64,000 bases of DNA from Loripinus fragilis. Lineage: Eukaryota; Mollusca; Bivalvia; Lucinida; Lucinidae. Of the stretch, positions 62,609-64,000 are shown one piece after another. Each line of letters starts with the position of its first letter. Within the stretch, counting starts at the first letter, position 1. The notes under the pieces were generated by a model that ran no database searches, was not told where the DNA came from, and saw only the letters and a list, made by a program, of their open reading frames with translations. Location of the stretch: the NCBI GenBank assembly GCA_964019695.1, contig OZ026518.1, positions 82,579,950 through 82,643,949 on the forward strand, given 5' to 3'. The position numbers and the translations under genes are program-made.

Positions 62609-63518
62609 TACGAGGGTCAGTCAAAAATAACTGAGAGTTGATTCATATCTCTTACGCAGGCTATCGTACACTGGTGAAATTTGGCACATGCGTGCAATGA
62701 ACCGTCCTGCGTCAGAATATGCAATAAACAAGACCATGCAAAGTATCATCAACCGAAGACTGTGAAATAACGTCATGCGTTCACGCTGGAATATAGCGTT
62801 GCCATGGAAACACTATACAAAATTTAAGGTACATCAATTTTTGCATTTGATGCAAATACAACATGTGAATGTATTTTGTGAAATGCAGCAACTGAGATTG
62901 CAGCGTTGGAATTTTATTGCATAAATAAGAGGAAAATTAACTAAACTTTCTGAAAATTTCACCCCAAAATATACCCCACCCACCAGTACGGCTATTTTAG
63001 AGCAATATTATCAACTAAGTATCATATCATATGACCATTTCATTGTATTTAGTTATTGGTTTTAACACCTGAATGCATATTATGAATAATCCCAGGAATA
63101 AATGGTTGCCATAGCAACAAAATTGGTCTTTTAGTTTAAATTGAAATTTCCATCGATTTTGGTTGCTAGGCAACGAACATTGCATGTATTATATTTACTA
63201 TCTATAACACTTCTTCAAAACATTACTAACACATTGTTTGATACAATTGGACAGATAAAAGGTCCGTTATTATACTGTTTTAGATTTGAACTGATTTTAA
63301 AGTCATGGCTGCTTAGTCAGAAGTGTCCTCAGCGCGAACGCAAATCGCTGAGACACGGTCTTCGGTTGCCTAGCAACAACGCATTGAAGATGACAAGAAG
63401 TCAATTTCTATATGTAATGAAGAACTAAGGTTCATTCTATATGTGTATAAAGTTTCAGCCAAAACTGCCGTCCCAGTTAAAAGATATTAACCAACTCTCT
63501 AACTAACTGACCCTCGTA
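62609..63518. mobile_element. Mariner-like non-autonomous transposon carrying four X-box motifs (copy 2)
   Basis: 910 bp. Left TACGAGGGTCAGTCAAAAAT then AACTGAGAG; right CTCTCTAACTAACTGACCCT then CGTA. X-box sites are at 62798-62811, 63105-63118, 63162-63174 and 63365-63377; the gaps between starts are 307, 57 and 203 against 308, 59 and 203 in copy 1. It shares TACCCCACCCAC and GCGTTCACGCTG with copy 1 in the same orientation. No transposase; the 95-codon frame at 63141-63428 has no recognised domain. Confidence 0.88.
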
Positions 63519-64000
63519 CATACCGTCTCCTGACGTAAACGATTCGTACGCGCATCTTCGTCGCGCAAGTCGATGAGCGACTTCGCGTTATTAGCAGCGA
63601 AGCGGGAAACCAGGCCATGGTCTTGTCCCAGTCAATACCCTAAACAATTGCATAGACAATAGTTCAGTGACTCATGACATAGCAAACTAGAACGCGCAGC
63701 CGATAAGGCGCCATCGCAAATCCCCACGCTTAAGTTTTTGACCACCTCCAGCACCCCAAAGTCCAACCACAGGGGCATGACCCAGGTGGCAAAATGAAAT
63801 TCTGTTCCATATGTTTTATATCTTTAATTTGTGAGAACACACACAAAGTTTGGAATAAAAATCTTTGAAATTGACTGAAATTGAAATTTAACGATATTTG
63901 ACCTTTGACCTCACCCCAAGGTCATCAGTTTGACCTTAGGGTGAAAATTTTAATTGCATTCTATTCTAATCATCATCCCCGTCAATTTGATATGCCAAAT
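63519..64000. other. Intron 4 stretch with a GACCTTTGACCT-type repeat at the end
   Basis: No SOD exon found. From about 63780 the sequence (CATGACCCAGGTGGCAAAAT, then TGACCTTTGACCT at 63899-63911) resembles the repeat family at 48190-51240, though not as a clear copy. A perfect direct repeat of two nuclear-receptor half sites is present. Confidence 0.5.

Noticed and set aside
62336..64000. A search for the last SOD exon with the fourth copper histidine and active-site arginine.
   Set aside because: No frame with a GQDDLG-like or catalytic-arginine segment was found; the space is filled by the X-box element and repeat sequence, so the exon must lie beyond the window.

Overview
The window is a piece of an animal genome, most likely a bivalve mollusc. 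It is AT-rich. Coding sequence is broken into short exons with good GT/AG borders, introns run to about 9 kb, and almost all remaining DNA is made of small inverted-repeat transposons, foldback repeats, minisatellites and dead transposons. Several repeat types look like ones I associate with bivalve genomes (recollection, not checked here).

Two host genes lie on the + strand, each cut by a window edge. (1) From 5947 to 36051 are nine C-terminal exons of an SLC5-family sodium/solute symporter, closest by eye to the SLC5A8/SLC5A12/SLC5A6 branch. All eight internal splice junctions keep frame. One intron is of the GC-AG type, and the stop codon is at 36049-36051. The N-terminal exons lie left of the window. 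(2) From 45023 to 62335 are four exons of a secreted protein: a signal peptide, a long tract of GVGTQFQP-type octapeptide repeats, then a copper/zinc superoxide dismutase domain. The last part, with the fourth copper histidine and the active-site arginine, lies right of the window.

Layout: 1-5946 is non-coding, with an X-box-bearing transposon at 1935-2880. 5947-36051 is the symporter gene; its introns hold a degenerate Crypton-type tyrosine recombinase gene (11331-13000), a truncated retroelement 3' end (about 18262-18905), many MITEs, an inverted pair of tRNA-like modules (24894-25774) and a 4.4-kb inverted-repeat transposon with a dead transposon protein (26240-30609). 36052-45022 is intergenic, with a long hairpin just after the symporter stop and a 63-bp minisatellite. 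45023 to the end is the SOD-like gene. Its introns hold a nested 161-bp-period element, a Penelope-like reverse transcriptase remnant flanked by 67-bp repeats, and a three-deep transposon nest at 57995-59840.

The two host genes have no visible functional link. The most interesting structure is in the mobile DNA. Three copies of one mariner-like non-autonomous family (1935-2880, 58126-59763, 62609-63518) carry four or five palindromic sites matching the RFX transcription-factor X-box, at nearly conserved spacing even though the rest of the sequence has diverged.
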